Counted from the stretch's first letter, positions 42,042 through 55,000 are shown. The stretch: 64,000 bases of DNA from Medicago truncatula (GCF_003473485.1 NC_053046.1:14642001-14706000); one strand, 5' to 3'. Numbers and translations are program-made. The notes: generated from the letters alone by a model not told the origin.

Positions 42042-44953
42042 TACTTTGCTAGCATTTTATCTTCTCTCCATCACAATAACCCATAGCACAAGTCTCTCAT
42101 CTTATTAGAAAGTTAAAATGAACATATTCTATAATGTGAAAACTTTTTTTTTCCCTTACTAAGTAAACATGCCTTCCAAATATAATCAAATCAAATGCAA
42201 AAAGAGTCATAAAATGAACTACATCGATATAAAGTTTCTCGCTACAATCTGCAACTGACGTATCAATTGAACATATATAAGACAGAACACGAACCTATAT
42301 TAAAATGCGCATGAAGGTGAACGTGTTGTAATAAGTGTGAAAGTTGTCTAATATATAAAGCTTATAACAGCAATCAAAGTTGACACCATTGTAGAGAGCG
42401 CTTGAGCTCATCACTTTTCGTCAAATAATATACCGTTTCTTGTCTTTATTTTATAGGTTCTATCATACCACATAAAATATCTATTTATCTAACCCATCAA
42501 ACAATGAAGTACATCAATATGCATGTACAATTACGTATATGACAATGCAGATAGATAAAATAATGAAAAATACCATAGTTGCCTCTTGGATAGCCATTGT
42601 AAATGAATCTTGATCATCTTTAGCTACAACTATAAGACAGGGTACCTGAAAACCAGTGTCTTCTCCATGACGAGCAATTTTTAACAAGAGTTCAGATGAT
42701 GCCTTCCTTGAAGTCTCATCAGACCTAAAATTAATATTTAGTCAGCTGAGCTCTATGCAACCAATAATTTTAGTCAGCTGAGCTCTAGACACCGAGGGAG
42801 TAATTTAAAATAATTAGGTTGAAAAATCAACCCATAATCTGTGATCTTCGGCCTATTAGTTGTTTTAGGAATCATCCAAATGCACAATTGAGTTTTTCTA
42901 AATGCTTTTGATATCAAATGTTGAAAAGTTGCTTATGAGCTAAAAATCCACGAAAACGAGTTATAATTTTTTATTTTATATACAACAAAGGCACCAAGTA
43001 ATAATTTAATAGGGAAACCTATCCTTATAATGTTAAAAAAGGTAATCCATAGTTTCTATCATATGCTGGTATTATGAACTTTAATATAAGTGGTCACCTG
43101 TCATGAACAAAAACTGCATGTCACATGAGGCCAAAGACTCCTTGTTGGCCAGCAGCTCTGTGACTCCACATTCAGAAATCTCTCTCAACACAAGATATTT
43201 TTTGTTTTCCTACAAATAAAACGATGAATCATGAATTGGAAGAAATAAATGCCAAAACACAAAATGAATACATGGAATTAAGACTTTGGTGTGAGAAAAG
43301 GTGAAAGAAATGAAATGTCTTTCACTGTCACAATAAAAATTATCAATTACCCTAGAAATATCAACAACATTTACAGCATAACGATCCTTATTGGTTGGAT
43401 TGTAAGCTTTGGAATATGGCCTGCATTATGAATTTCAACAACAATAAGATGATGCTCAATAATTAAAGACGTGTTACCAGGAATCTCAAGGTAACAACTA
43501 AAATACCTGCCAATAAAGTAATTCAATAATGCAGATTTTCCAGCCTTCATAGGTCCAAAGATGAAGCACTGCAAGACATTTCTTTCTGAATGTTGTTTTT
43601 TGCGATCCACATGTCGCCTCCTAGTCACACAGATAGCAGATGACGGATTACCATGAAAACCCATGTATACCAAGTTCTCCACACTAAAGATTGGGTTTAG
43701 AAGTGTCATGAGTGCCCACTGTTCAGAAAACACATAATATAAATCAACGGTGATGCAAATTAAATCCTATATGCATTGAAAAGATACACAGACCAGACAA
43801 TACATCATGTAAAACTGAGGCAAATTTGATTCTCAGAATACTTTTCAAATTGAGTGATAAAACTATGCATAGAAGGCCACCACTTTTCTTCAAACATTGC
43901 TCAACAAAATACAAGGAAGAGGGACTAGAGAGAGACAAAGATAAAAGACTTGTGCACCTCTGACAAAAATGCATCAAGTGATAGTCCTCCAAATGCATTC
44001 CTTTCTACAGCATCCTTGTATGGATATTCAATCCAGGGACTGCAATTAAAAGTCATAAAATATCAAATAACATTGCCAAGAGTCCTAATTGACATTCAGA
44101 TTTGGGAAAGGCATACATATAAATGTCGTAGCTTGACTTTGTAAAAAACAATGAAGAAAAGTCACAAGTATACCACATCCTTCAAGCATGTATGTACATT
44201 TGAATAATTGCACGACATAAGAAAGATTACAAGAAATCTATCTACCTTTCCGGAGCGGTGGAAAACAATTCTTCAATTTCATGGGGCCGCAGCACCTTAT
44301 CCTAGAGGAAGGAAAATATATGGTTAAAAGAGATAATACCCAAAAATGATTGGGAAGCAGCATGAAAATGTGAAATTAGTCAGGGTCATTTGCACAAATA
44401 ACTCACAAAATCACCATCAAGTCCATCAAAGATTTTCTCCAAGAAACAAATTGCTTCATTTGTTAACTCAACACTCTGCAGACATTAAATCCGATGAGAA
44501 TAGAATAAGATAAGTTTCTTATACTCAACAAATGAATACAAACATGTATAACATATAAAGAACATAAAAAAATAAGGTCACAATTCATCTGAAAAGAAAC
44601 ACCTGATCAGGTGCACGTTTCAAAGGTGGAATCAAATTATCAGCAAGCTTGATATCATCATTATATCCAAACTTCCTGAGCACGGTCCATGTTTTCTCAC
44701 GGGGCATTTTTTCTAAGAAGAGGGCGTGAAGAGATATAAATCCTGCCAAAGAAAGTCCCCGCTCATTCACACCTTCAGGCAATTTTTTTCGCACAACCTT
44801 CTTTACAACCAAAATTTCGGATGGTTGAAAAGGAGCATTAAAACATTTAACCTGTAGAGAGTTTAGTTAGATTTTTCACAAATCTTTTACACAATAAACA
44901 ATTATTATTTTTTGGTACAAAATACACAATTTAATCTACCACACTCATAATAC

Positions 44954-45727
44954 GTAGGGGTATGCATGGTTCATGAACCAAACCAAAATAAACAAAAATT
45001 TTGGTTTGGTTCAGTTCTTAAACTTCTTTCTTCGAAAAGATTTTTTATTTTTTTTTGTAAATCTGGTCCAGTTCAAAACTGGTTTAGAACCGTTTTTTCT
45101 GCCTAAAACTGAATTTTTCATTAAAACTGGTTTCTTGCAAGGGGTGGAAACTCTCTATTGTTGCTGTAACAAATCCTATCTCTTGTTGAGAAACCAACAA
45201 GCAAAGGAGTAAATCAATTTGGGAGAGATTTTCTCAAATGTACCTGTTCTTGTTCAATCAAAAGCGAATTCAGCATATTTGGCTGATATTATCTCAACGA
45301 AAAACGTGATAGCTGCAGAGAGACCACTTGCATCGTTGTTTTCTCCATGTACAGTGCTCCTCTTTTTTTATTTTCCTGGTCACTTTCTCCTATTTTCTTC
45401 TTTTAAACAACACACAATTGTTTTTCTCTTTCTTGAACACTCTTGCAATTTCTCATTCTCGCTCTGCATTTCTTTTGTGAACTTTACTTTTTACTTATTT
45501 TAATTTTTTTAGGAGATTGGTACAAAATAGTAGAGATACGTGTGATTAAAGCAGCAGAGCGAAAGTGACATGATTAACTGGTTTTTAAAGGTGAATACTG
45601 GGTTTCTATTTTTATAACGAATAAGTTTCCGTTTTTTTAGCAAAATAGTTTGGATTTTTTAAATAAGTTCACCGGATTTTTCAAAATGGCTATAGTTTAC
45701 CGGTTTTTTGAGCATAGCTAAACACGT
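44954..45727. other. Probable insertion in the Miro EF-hand intron
   Basis: The large intron between 45835 and 44851 contains TAGGGGTATGCATGGTTC at its left, then clustered GGTTTGGTTCAGTT, CTGGTCCAGTT and AAAACTGG words typical of subterminal repeats in hAT-type elements. No matching right terminus or target duplication was found, so this is only suggestive. An open frame at 45219-45503 inside it has no known domain. Confidence 0.3.
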
Positions 45728-46004
45728 TGTGAACAAACTTGTATTCAATCTACAAGGTGTCAGACTATTATATACTGGGATAATAAACAATCCACAGTTT
45801 TGAAATTTAATACGAGAAGAAAAAAATAAAAAACCTGATAAATATTTAGTTCATCATCGCTAAGGGCACCATCTCTGTCACGATCACAGAGGATAAAAAT
45901 CCGCTTCAAAGCCCGCACAAATGGAGGTTTTAGTGTCTGTGACTCCTTATCAAATAAAGGAGCTAAGGGATAAAGGGCATTCTTCTGTGCTAAGTAAATA
46001 TCTA

Positions 46005-46815
46005 AATTTTAGTGTTAAAATTACATCTAATTTACATCTAAGTAAATAGTAATACATATGCCAGTCAAAATTACATACTTGTCTCCCTCCATGAAAATAT
46101 TGAGTATGATATGACCATTTGCATTGTGTAGTATGATATCACCGTCGTTTGAATATGAGTATGATAGGGTATTTTCAATTGTGTAGTATGGTAGTGTATG
46201 TCTATTAAAATGTCTTGTTATGTATGTGAATTTTACTTCCTTGACGTATTGGTAAGACCGTGATATCCACATCAAGGAAAACGTCTCAACTCGATTAAAA
46301 GAGCTGTTAAACTTTCTCTAGATGACTTTAAGGCTAATCATTCTGGAGATTTTCTAAGTTCCCGTGCGCTCCAGGTAATTTCATATTTAATTATCTGTCG
46401 TTCTCTCTCTTGCACATTTGTGGTATGTGGCCTCTCGCACTGAGTTTTGTACACAATAGAACCTTCCTCTGTAAGGGGCAGCCACCATCCTTTTTCAAAA
46501 GAACAAAAGCATCCACAACAAAGGAAATAAATTGAAATGTTTTAGCTCTTAATTTAACATCTTGATTTACCATTCAATGAACTGAATTTTCATCATAGAA
46601 TTCCTCTTATGTATAATTGTTCAGTCTATATTCTAGTATGGCAATTCTTAGCCGTTAGCAAAGTTTCGTGTCTCAGGATGAATATGAGTGACAGATAGTT
46701 CAAAGTAGCATTGCCCTATAAATTTTGCATTCTTCACCAAATTTTATGGGCTTGTGACCTGCTTTCCCTCTTCTCTACTAAGGAAGTTGAGGATTGTGAG
46801 AGTCTTCTTCTAAAG
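46005..46815 (+). repeat. Inverted duplicate of part of the MTOPVIB gene (with 52765-53515)
   Basis: The plus strand here matches the minus strand of about 52765-53515 across roughly 750-800 bp. Shared text includes AATTTTAGTGTT, AGTATGATATGACCATTTG, GTAAGGGGCAGCC (GTAAGGGGCAGACA in the other copy) and CTCTTCTCTACTAAGGA. Exon and intron parts are both included, so this is a genomic duplication and not a retrocopy. Its left edge lies within about 15-20 bp of the last surviving Miro exon. Confidence 0.85.
46267..46375 (+). pseudogene. Orphan MTOPVIB exon
   Basis: The translation RAVKLSLDDFKANHSGDFLS followed by SRALQ and a GTAATT donor copies the MTOPVIB exon at about 53192-53301, here on the opposite strand. 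The start differs: ATGTCTCAACTTG in the parent has become ACGTCTCAACTCG, and 10 bp corresponding to AAAGAAGCATTG are lost. No other exons of the gene are nearby, so it cannot make the protein. Confidence 0.8.
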
Positions 46816-47539
46816 GTCTAAAACTTCCAAATTAAATTGGTCAATTGCGCTATATTCATTGAATATAGACAAAAATATTCTAAACAAAAATCTTGCATCA
46901 AACTAAAAATATAGGTGGCAACTTCTTTTTCACACAAGCCTTATTTTCTAGCTATTAATCTACTTTACCAAGAAAGTTATTCAGAAAATTTCCAGGCTTC
47001 CTCACTTTCTAAGGACACGTGTCCCTTCTCTAATCGGGATAATTGTTATTATTTTAAACAACATTCAAACATTTTAATAATCAACACAACCATATAGCAT
47101 ATCCTATCAACCACACAACGTAACAATAACAAAACACTTGATGAATCATCGGGTAAGGAAATGACAACATTGATGAATCTTTTCCTTTATCATCTTCAGA
47201 GCAAACTTCTCTTCACCTAATCTGTTTCTCTTTGCTTGCATCATTGGAGGAAAACACTTGTTTAATTGTATGCTCATGCAAAAAATAGAAATAGCTATTA
47301 GAATGTGAAAATTTTATTGTAGTAACGAATCACTTCACGTACCAATTTAATACAGTTATAAAGAGCGAGACCAAATTAGCATACACAAAAAAATAGGATA
47401 AGCATGTGTCACAATATAGCACTATTTCCATGTATCCAACAAAGAATAAAAACATAGATCAATGGTTTCTACTAAGTGCAAGAATATAATTACAACTTCA
47501 TATAACTAACAACAAAAGTAAAACGAGATAAACCCTACA
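46816..47539. other. Intergenic, nothing recognised
   Basis: AT-rich sequence between two duplicated segments. The open frame 46915-47097 has no coding character. Confidence 0.45.
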
Positions 47540-48178
47540 AACCATGCACATAGAAGAGAATCAACTATGATAAAAATAATGAAACAAATGATTGATTATT
47601 TAGTTGTCAACATAAATGAAACCTTTGTAATGTAATTTTCCCTTTATATATGATATATGATTTAATACATATATGCTTCATGGACAGAATGTGAAGACCA
47701 AGGGAATCATGTATCTCATCCTCAAGTAAATTGGCAATAGTAGAAACTATAAACTATAAAGCTAATGGGAAAGAAGATGAAATATAAGTAAATAAACAAC
47801 AATGCCTCAAAAAAAAAAAAAAAAAAAACAACAATTGAGAAAGTTGTAGACAGAACTTACACTGACTAGTTCAGTTCTCAAATCTTAATTCAACAAGCAA
47901 TGATCAACAAAGCAAATTATCAAGATTATCAATTCTTGGAAGGGAATCCATTGTAATTAACTCGTATTTTCGTATTCCTCATTCTTTAGTTAGTTTACCA
48001 TTTTGTTTCTATTATAATCCTATTTTATCATCCATAAATGACAGTTTTTGCCATTAATTATATAACTGTGGTACCGGTTTCTATCATATCCCTTTTTAGT
48101 CTTGTTGTTGTTTCCCATTTTCTCTCAACATATGGTGACACTTTCTCGTCTCATCCCAATATAAATAGCCCAGGATTT
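47540..48178 (+). repeat. Second copy of the 9.9-11.0 kb segment
   Basis: Collinear with 9890-11035 in three blocks, same orientation. It has its own insertion near 47645-47664 (TATATATGATATATG) and an A-run at about 47809-47828. The last block ends in ATCCCAATATAAATAGCCCA, keeping the TATA-like motif, and LINE sequence follows instead of the peptide frame found after the first copy. Confidence 0.65.
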
Positions 48179-48204
48179 TATGGGTGATTTGATAATATAG
48201 GACA

Positions 48205-49506
48205 GATAGAGAAATGTTGTGGTTTTCTGGATGGTAGTTGAAGATGACAATACTGGAATTTTATTCGTAATCAACAACACACTCCATTTGTGCATTATGA
48301 GGAACTTTTATGACATTCTTTTTTAACACGGGAAAAGAGGAAGAACGAGTGTATGAATTGGTTGATCAATGGTTTCAACTTCGAAGCCTCGTGTGGTGGA
48401 GAGGCTTGATGGAGCTATGACAAATGACGCTTGGTTTCAACTTCCCCCCGCTAAACCAAGAACTTGGTGGCACCAGCTTCATATCACTATCCCATTCTTC
48501 TTGATAGAGAACCCATGGTGAGAACAAGTGGACAGCAGCGCAAGTTTAAGTTTGAAAATGCTTGATGTGTTGAGCCTAGTATCCGCGATGTGGTTAATAG
48601 CTGGATTGGTAATTCTGACCGAAGAATAGTCCCACATTTGGAATTGTGTGCGGATGAATTATCCCACTGGAGTAGGGAAAACTGTAACAAGTTGAAAACT
48701 GGTTTCAACGAGTGTATACGATAAAGGTTGGAATAGTCACACGGTTGGAATTGTGTGAAGGATCTTATGAGGTGTTTTGATCAAGGTTCTTTCGTAGATG
48801 CTAGACACCTTGAAACTCTTAGAAATCGGTGACACATCTGTTGGTACAAGACGATATCTATTGGAGGCAGAGGGCTAAAAATCACTGGTATCGTGATGGG
48901 GACTTGAACACCAATTTTTTTTATGCTTCTGCTACCTCAAGGAGGAAAGTGAATCGCGTAGTTTCTCTTTAAAACTTGGATGGTGTCCGGGTAACAGATG
49001 ACCTGGGGATGCGCCTACTTGCAAAAGATTATTTTGATGATATGTTTTAGGAATAAGCTAGCACTAGGGAGTCGGTGTCATTGCGCCGGTGATCGATGAT
49101 GAACAAATATGCACCTTAATATCCCTTTATGTATTGATGAATTCAAAGATTACATTATTTCTATGCAACTAGATAAATGTCCAAGTCCAGATGGTTTCAA
49201 TTCAGGCTTCTATCACAATTTTTGGGAAGTGTGTAGCCCAAATATTTTTCAAGAATGTTGCTCTTGGCTTAATGACGGAAGTCCCTCCCTCACTTATTTT
49301 TAAAAATATTGCTCAAGGGTCAAACTCACGACTATGAAGGATTGGAGACCCGTAGCTCTTTGCAATGTTAGGTATAAGTTGCTTTAAAAGTTTTTAGGTA
49401 ACATGTTAAAGAATGTACAACATAAGTGCATTTCTGATAATCAATCAACTTTTGTTCCACGTCATTCTATTCTAAACAGTACACAAATCTTGGAAAACTT
49501 GTGGTT
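48205..49506 (+). pseudogene. LINE ORF2 fragment (endonuclease end to reverse transcriptase start)
   Basis: Reading across frames gives PRVVERLDGAMTNDAWFQL, EPSIRDVVNSWIG, IYWRQRAKNHWYRDGDLNT, FFYASATSRRKVNRVVSL and MQLDKCPSPDGFNSGFYHNF, then MKDWRPVALCNVRYKLL. These match the order in plant non-LTR elements: endonuclease tail, connector, start of the reverse transcriptase. Several stops and frameshifts are present and the reverse transcriptase is cut off at about 49506. Dead relic. Confidence 0.85.
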
Positions 49507-49738
49507 CTAAGTAAACCTTTGGAAGAAGACGATTGCCATCTTCGAGTTCAATGCGGACAAGTTTCTTTTCAATCATATCTTCCTTTGCTTGGAGAGGGAC
49601 TTCATGGTTGGAACCCAATAGTTTATCACGAAAAGATGGCTTCGGGGTAGATGACTTGTGTGGATCAGGTGGTTTTTTTGTGTGTTGTGTGTTAGAGTCA
49701 CCATGGGCAGAGAAGATAAACTCAGAGCTCATGTTCAC
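49472..49738 (-). pseudogene. LINE ORF1-like N-terminal fragment, opposite strand
   Basis: An 88-residue frame contains PKPSFRDKLLGSNHE, a motif typical of the start of plant LINE ORF1 (gag-like) proteins, then an acidic stretch (VRIELEDGNRLLPKVYL). It stops where the ORF2 fragment of the opposite strand ends. It is probably the truncated head of a second LINE, or part of the same one after an inversion. Confidence 0.5.
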
Positions 49739-49907
49739 CGTCTCAAAAAAAATTCTTAAAATAAAAGGTTTTAGATGACATGTGAGTATGAGAGAGAGTT
49801 ATTTCAAAAGTTGTCAAAAAGTAGATGTACAAATATCATTTCTCTTATATAAATAGGTTTTAGATGAATTATTTAGGTGACATGTCGTTGCTTTGATGTC
49901 CATAACC

Positions 49908-50807
49908 ATGAAGCCTAGGGCTGGACAAAAAAACCGAATCCGGCCCAATCCGTCCGGTCCGATAGGCCCGCGGGTAGACGGGTCGGTTCCGCGGGCAACT
50001 CGGTTTAAGCAGTTTAAAGAGACACGGTTAAAGGTGGATAGTGTTGGACGGTTCGGGTGGGGATATCCAATCCAGCGGAACCCATCACCGACCGATAATA
50101 GCTTTTATTATTATTTTTTTCTTCAGCATTTTAGTATACTAGGGTTGATATAAAACCTTTTTTTCTTCTCATTTCTAAATCTCCTTTCTCTCTCTAAATT
50201 GAAGCCGCCACCCACCCCTCTCTCTCAAGAACCACAACCTGTTACCAACAACTATCCCTCCTTCCTTTCAAGCTTCTACTTCTACACTACCCATCTCTCT
50301 TTTCTCTCTTCCAAATTCTTTCCTCATTTTCTTCTTCACAATTCTTCTATTTCTTCTCCAAACCCCATCATATGTGTGACATGAGTTTCAAAACTCTTAT
50401 CATTTGACTCAAATAATAAGATAATCTTCCTCCACAAAGTAGATCTGACATGAGTTTTCCAATTTTGATGTTCTTGTTTGTTGTACAACTTAAAATTTGA
50501 TGTTTTAAAGTTTCTTTTTGTTTGTAATTTTTGTATAATACTACTGCTGGTTGATGATCTTTATCAATGGTATATTTCAGAATTTTTGTCTATGACTTTG
50601 AAATTTGGCTTTTCAGCGTTTTTGTTCCTTCATATCCGCATAAACCGAACCGCTAAACCGTGTTTCGACCAACCCGTCACCCGCCGTAACCGAACAATCA
50701 AATGGACGGAAATGGGTTCTAATTTATAAACCGCGGTTGCCTCCCGGTTTGGAGTTTTTGGACCGAATTCCGACCGAGTCCGACCGCTGTCCAGCCCTAA
50801 TGAAGCC
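49908..50807. mobile_element. Non-autonomous hAT element, 884 bp, with 8-bp target duplication
   Basis: Element 49916-50799. The left end TAGGGCTGGACA is matched by the right end TGTCCAGCCCTA (exact 12-bp inverted repeat). The 8-bp direct repeat ATGAAGCC flanks it at 49908-49915 and 50800-50807. An 8-bp duplication with TAGGG-type ends is diagnostic of hAT elements. Subterminal regions carry many AACCG/CGGTT words on both sides, candidate transposase binding sites. The open frames inside show no transposase, and the GC-rich ends contrast with an AT-rich middle. Confidence 0.92.
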
Positions 50808-52044
50808 TACGAGTGTTATGATTTTTCCAACCTTGACTATGATGTTTTTCGCAATTCCATTAGAAAATTTATTTTAATGATCCACAAGTTCAAGGATCAT
50901 ATTAGTTGGTTTGAGTTTACCCAACCCGAGTTTTTTTATAAATTTACAAGGGTAAGACATTGATACTAGACATAAATCACAAAAACCATTTTCAATATAT
51001 ATGAAGCTCCTCTCTCCTATCAGACAAGGGATGTAAAAATTACCATAATCTTTAAGTTTTGGGAGGATCTCTTTGTGTATTATAGCGTTCAATTACATTG
51101 AAGATTTTGTTAGCTCAATGTCATCTATTCTTCTTATCTTGGAGAAATTTAAAAAAAAAGTTGGCATTTGGTTAACTACTTTTATGAAATTGCAATATTC
51201 ACTACACATTATATTAATGAAATCCTTAATTTTTTGGGTGCAAGTTGTGGTTGTTGAAAATCGAGGTTCTTTTCCACCTCCCTTTTGTTGCTACATTCAT
51301 CACTAGATTCGTCTAAATCTTCCCTCTCGATCAAGCGATAACATTTAGATAGTTTATAGGATTAGGTTCCTCTTGATCGGGAAAAGTTCTAGAAGTGTCA
51401 GAATTTTTAGTGGTAGTTGCTATTTGTGTTGTGAAATTTGCAAGATTTGAGTCTCAAACATTTTATTGTGTGTTGTCATAGCATCTAAATACTTATATAA
51501 AAAAAAGAATATCGAAATATATTTTTATTTACAATGAGTTTAAATGGTTATTATTGTTCCTCAAGTGGGCTTAGCCACTGAACTAACAAGAAAATTAAAG
51601 GAAATAAAAAAAAAAACAAGAGTATGAACTGGTCAAAAACAATCGAACTATGATTGTCAACATTTCTTAAAAAAAATGGAAAATTTCATTTAAAGAGAAA
51701 TAGACACATATAAGTTTGAAAAAGTTAAAAAAAGAAATAATTAATGATCGTAGGATCTTCTTAGTGATTGAAATTCTCTATTTTCTTTTGAGAATTAATG
51801 GAGAAGATCTCAACTCAAAATAAATGGACCATGGAAACATTTACATCCACATCGTGGATTAGCAACATCCATGAGTGTGTGTGTGTGTATATAGTCATTC
51901 AGTGGTCACATTTTTTAAAAGAAAATGTAGGTACTAAGAAACAGTGGAATATGGTGGTGTCGCATATGTGTCACATTTTTTGCGCCAAGTATCATTTCTG
52001 TTTGCTATATGGAGGCAATCTGAAATATGAATTTATAAAAAGCC
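50808..52044. other. Intergenic downstream of MTOPVIB
   Basis: No gene seen. The short frames have no features. A TG microsatellite is at about 51874-51889. Confidence 0.5.
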
Positions 52045-55000
52045 TTAAAACATATCCAAGTCCGGGTCCAAGTAGGTGAAATCGCTTTCTTGAAACTCTA
52101 CATCTGGTTCATGGATATGATCATCCTCCTCAAAAAGGAAAGGCGCAATTTCCTTAGATTTGTCGGGATCCTTGTCATTCGTCTCTATAACTGAAACAAT
52201 CTTTTCCTTGATACTGTTTTCCATTATTTCAGTTCCAACATCTTGAGACTGTAATCCAAGTAGAGAAAAGCATTCTCTCTGGAAATCTAAGTCACTTGAA
52301 GACAAGATAAGTCCGGCAATTGATTGAGCGAGATCAGGGGCATAATTGCGAATCTGAAAGTGATAGACCAATATTAGGCTACAAAGTTGATCAATAAATT
52401 AAATGAAACCAACGAGAAAATACAGAAAATGCAAAACAATCTTACAACCCAGGTACTCATGCAAAGATGGATATGAATCATTCAATAGATATAGCACATG
52501 TTATAAAAAGAAACGCAGATGATATAGCGAATGTGAATGCTGTACTACATGGTATTAATAGACAAACACATATTGTAGATAATAATGCACACAAAGAGTA
52601 CATGTTATGAAAAACTTTACACCAAACCAGGCTGCAAAAGGCCTACTCAAAGATGGGTTTGTTTTCTTCGTTTTAACTTTAACTTAAAAAGAATAAAGCG
52701 AGATCAACCGACCAATTTAGTTTGGAAGTTTTGGGATTTTAGCAGCAGACTCTCAATCCTCAACATCCTTAGTAGAGAAGAGGCAAAACAGGTCACATCA
52801 CATGCCCATATAATTTGGTCAAGATTGCAAAATTTATAGGGCAATGCTACTTTGATCTATCTGTCACTCATATCCAACCTGAGACAGGAAACTTCGCTAA
52901 CAGCTACAAATGCAGGATCCTGGCCATACTCAAATATAGACTGGATAGTAATACATAAAAGGAATTATGCGATGAAAATTCAGTTCATTGAATGGGAAAA
53001 CAAGCTGTTAAATTAAGAGTCAAGACATTTCAGTTTATTGCCTTTCTGTTGATACTTTTGTTCTTTTGAAAAGGAAGGGTGTCTGCCCCTTACAGAGGGA
53101 GGTTTTATTGTGTACAAAACTCATTGCGAGGGGCCATAGATCACAAATGTGCGAGAGAGAATGACAGATAATTAGATATGAATTTACCTGGAGGGCACGG
53201 GAACTTAGAAAATCTCCAGAATGATTAGCCTTCAAGTCATCCAGAGAAAGCTTAACAGCTCTTTTAACAATGCTTCTTTCAAGTTGAGACATTTTCCTTG
53301 GTGTGGGTATCACCATCTTACCAATACGTCAAGGAAGTAAAATTCACATACAGAACAAGAAATTTTAATAGATATATATACCACCATACTACACGGACCA
53401 AATGGTCATATCATACTCATATATTCATGTAGGGAAACAAGTAAACTATTTTGACTAGCATATGTATTATATTTACCTAGAAGTACGTTAGATGTAATTT
53501 AAACACTAAAATTTTGAGTTGTACACTGGTTTTGTCAAAAGAAAAGGTAAATCTCTCATGATATACTAGATCCCCTAAAATTTTAGTAAGAACTGCTATA
53601 TTATCACTTATTTAGTTAATTGATATAATAAAAAAATTTCAAAAAATATCTTGCAACAAAGCATCAAGAAACCATCAAAGAAAAAGTAAAAACAAAATGT
53701 GTTTTAACTGTCCAAGATAAAGAAAAAAAGGATCTGTCCAATGCTGGATATTGTTTTAGATATGAGTGGAGGACAATATCAATGTGAGTATCAGTAGGCA
53801 AGTTTTCCCATTCTAGCAATGCAGTGCCATCGAGCTCTACTATACCCCCTAAATGCAAACCATATCTTTTCCAGTCAATACTTTTCAATGCCTTCATAGA
53901 AGATTGAGACATTGCACATGGTGAAAAGTCCTTGAAATACAAAACCTGATACCAAACATTGTTAGTAATCGTCAAAACTAATTGGCAGATAAGTTAAACC
54001 TATGCAACAAATCAAACCGAAGCATATAATTTGAGGGACAAGTTCAAGGACCTCTGTTTTGTCACCATATTCCCTGAAACATGTAGTGTTCTGAATTGAC
54101 ATATTACTTATTACTATGACCGCTTCCATCACTAGTTCGGTGTGCAGACGGTTTTCAGTGCAGCAAGCCACTCCAACTTTGAGATCCTCCCTACCAACGG
54201 TTCAAAAAGTTGGTAATTTAAAATCTTTAGTGTTATATTTTAAGAATCTTGGGTCCCTGTTTTAATTCAGTGTGCCATATCCACCAATGAAGTAAATATT
54301 TGAAGAAGGCTCAGATTTACCAGGCAAACCAAGTTCTCACAGTTACTTCTAGACATGATACAATTTCTTTTACAATTTGTATGCAATGTATGTAATGTTA
54401 CAACCATCAATTTAAATGGACCCAGTTAATAATAACATGTCATGAATCACATGTAAATGGGTCAACTTTTGTGCATACTAGACACCAAAAAGTGTCTGGT
54501 CATATCTCACGTTAAGGGTTCCTCTACAAAGAATTAAAAACTACTATGCATTATACTTACCATGCACATTGTGCAGCAAACAGGGAGATTTATGGTTCAA
54601 CTAATAATCAACATATCACAAAAATTGTCGGATTATGTCTACAAATAATCAACCATAATTGAAGTATAGCAAAGCAGAAAATATATCTTCCTAAATCTTG
54701 AGCATTTAGCTTTGGCAAAGAAACCAAACTACAGATTCTAGAACAAAAACATTTATGTTTCTAAATGATAAACATGGAGCTGACTTGAGATAGGGAATGT
54801 ACCAACTTGTGAAGCAAGAGTTACATTTGATACTTAAGTTATTTCCGTGCTTAAGTACGTAGTCTCCGAGACCAAACTTAAGAAGTTCAAGACTTGATGC
54901 TGAGATTGGTAACTGTTTGCACGTATTTGCAAGAAAAACCTTTTCATATCGTGATTCAGGTACATCAAAATCTTCTGATACTAGTTGAATTGCAACATTC

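Larger units (their letters stand above)
41144..45989 (-). pseudogene. Miro (mitochondrial Rho GTPase) relic, N-terminal GTPase missing, frameshifted
   Basis: Miro proteins sit in the outer mitochondrial membrane and have the order GTPase1, two EF hands, GTPase2, membrane anchor. Exons seen on the minus strand: 45989-45835, 44851-44603, 44475-44407, 44301-44246, 44039-43958, 43718-43507, 43420-43351, 43209-43098, 42724-42574, 41624-41438, 41322-41144. They encode EF hand 1 (LCDRDRDGALSDDELN), the linker LPEGVNERGLSLAGFISLHA, EF hand 2 (DGDFDKVLRPHE), GTPase2 with P-loop FGPMKAGKS, and a C-terminal hydrophobic stretch. The first GTPase domain, about 150 residues, is absent: just beyond 45989 lies a copy of another gene. 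Exon 43209-43098 needs a one-base shift near 43120 (after LASCD) to join the next exon in frame. It is therefore most likely a pseudogene, though spliced transcripts are possible. Confidence 0.85.

Noticed and set aside
50150..50600. Possible gene inside the hAT element
   Set aside because: The frames at 50199-50384 and 50478-50729 have no domain and no splice support; they are more likely captured or random sequence.
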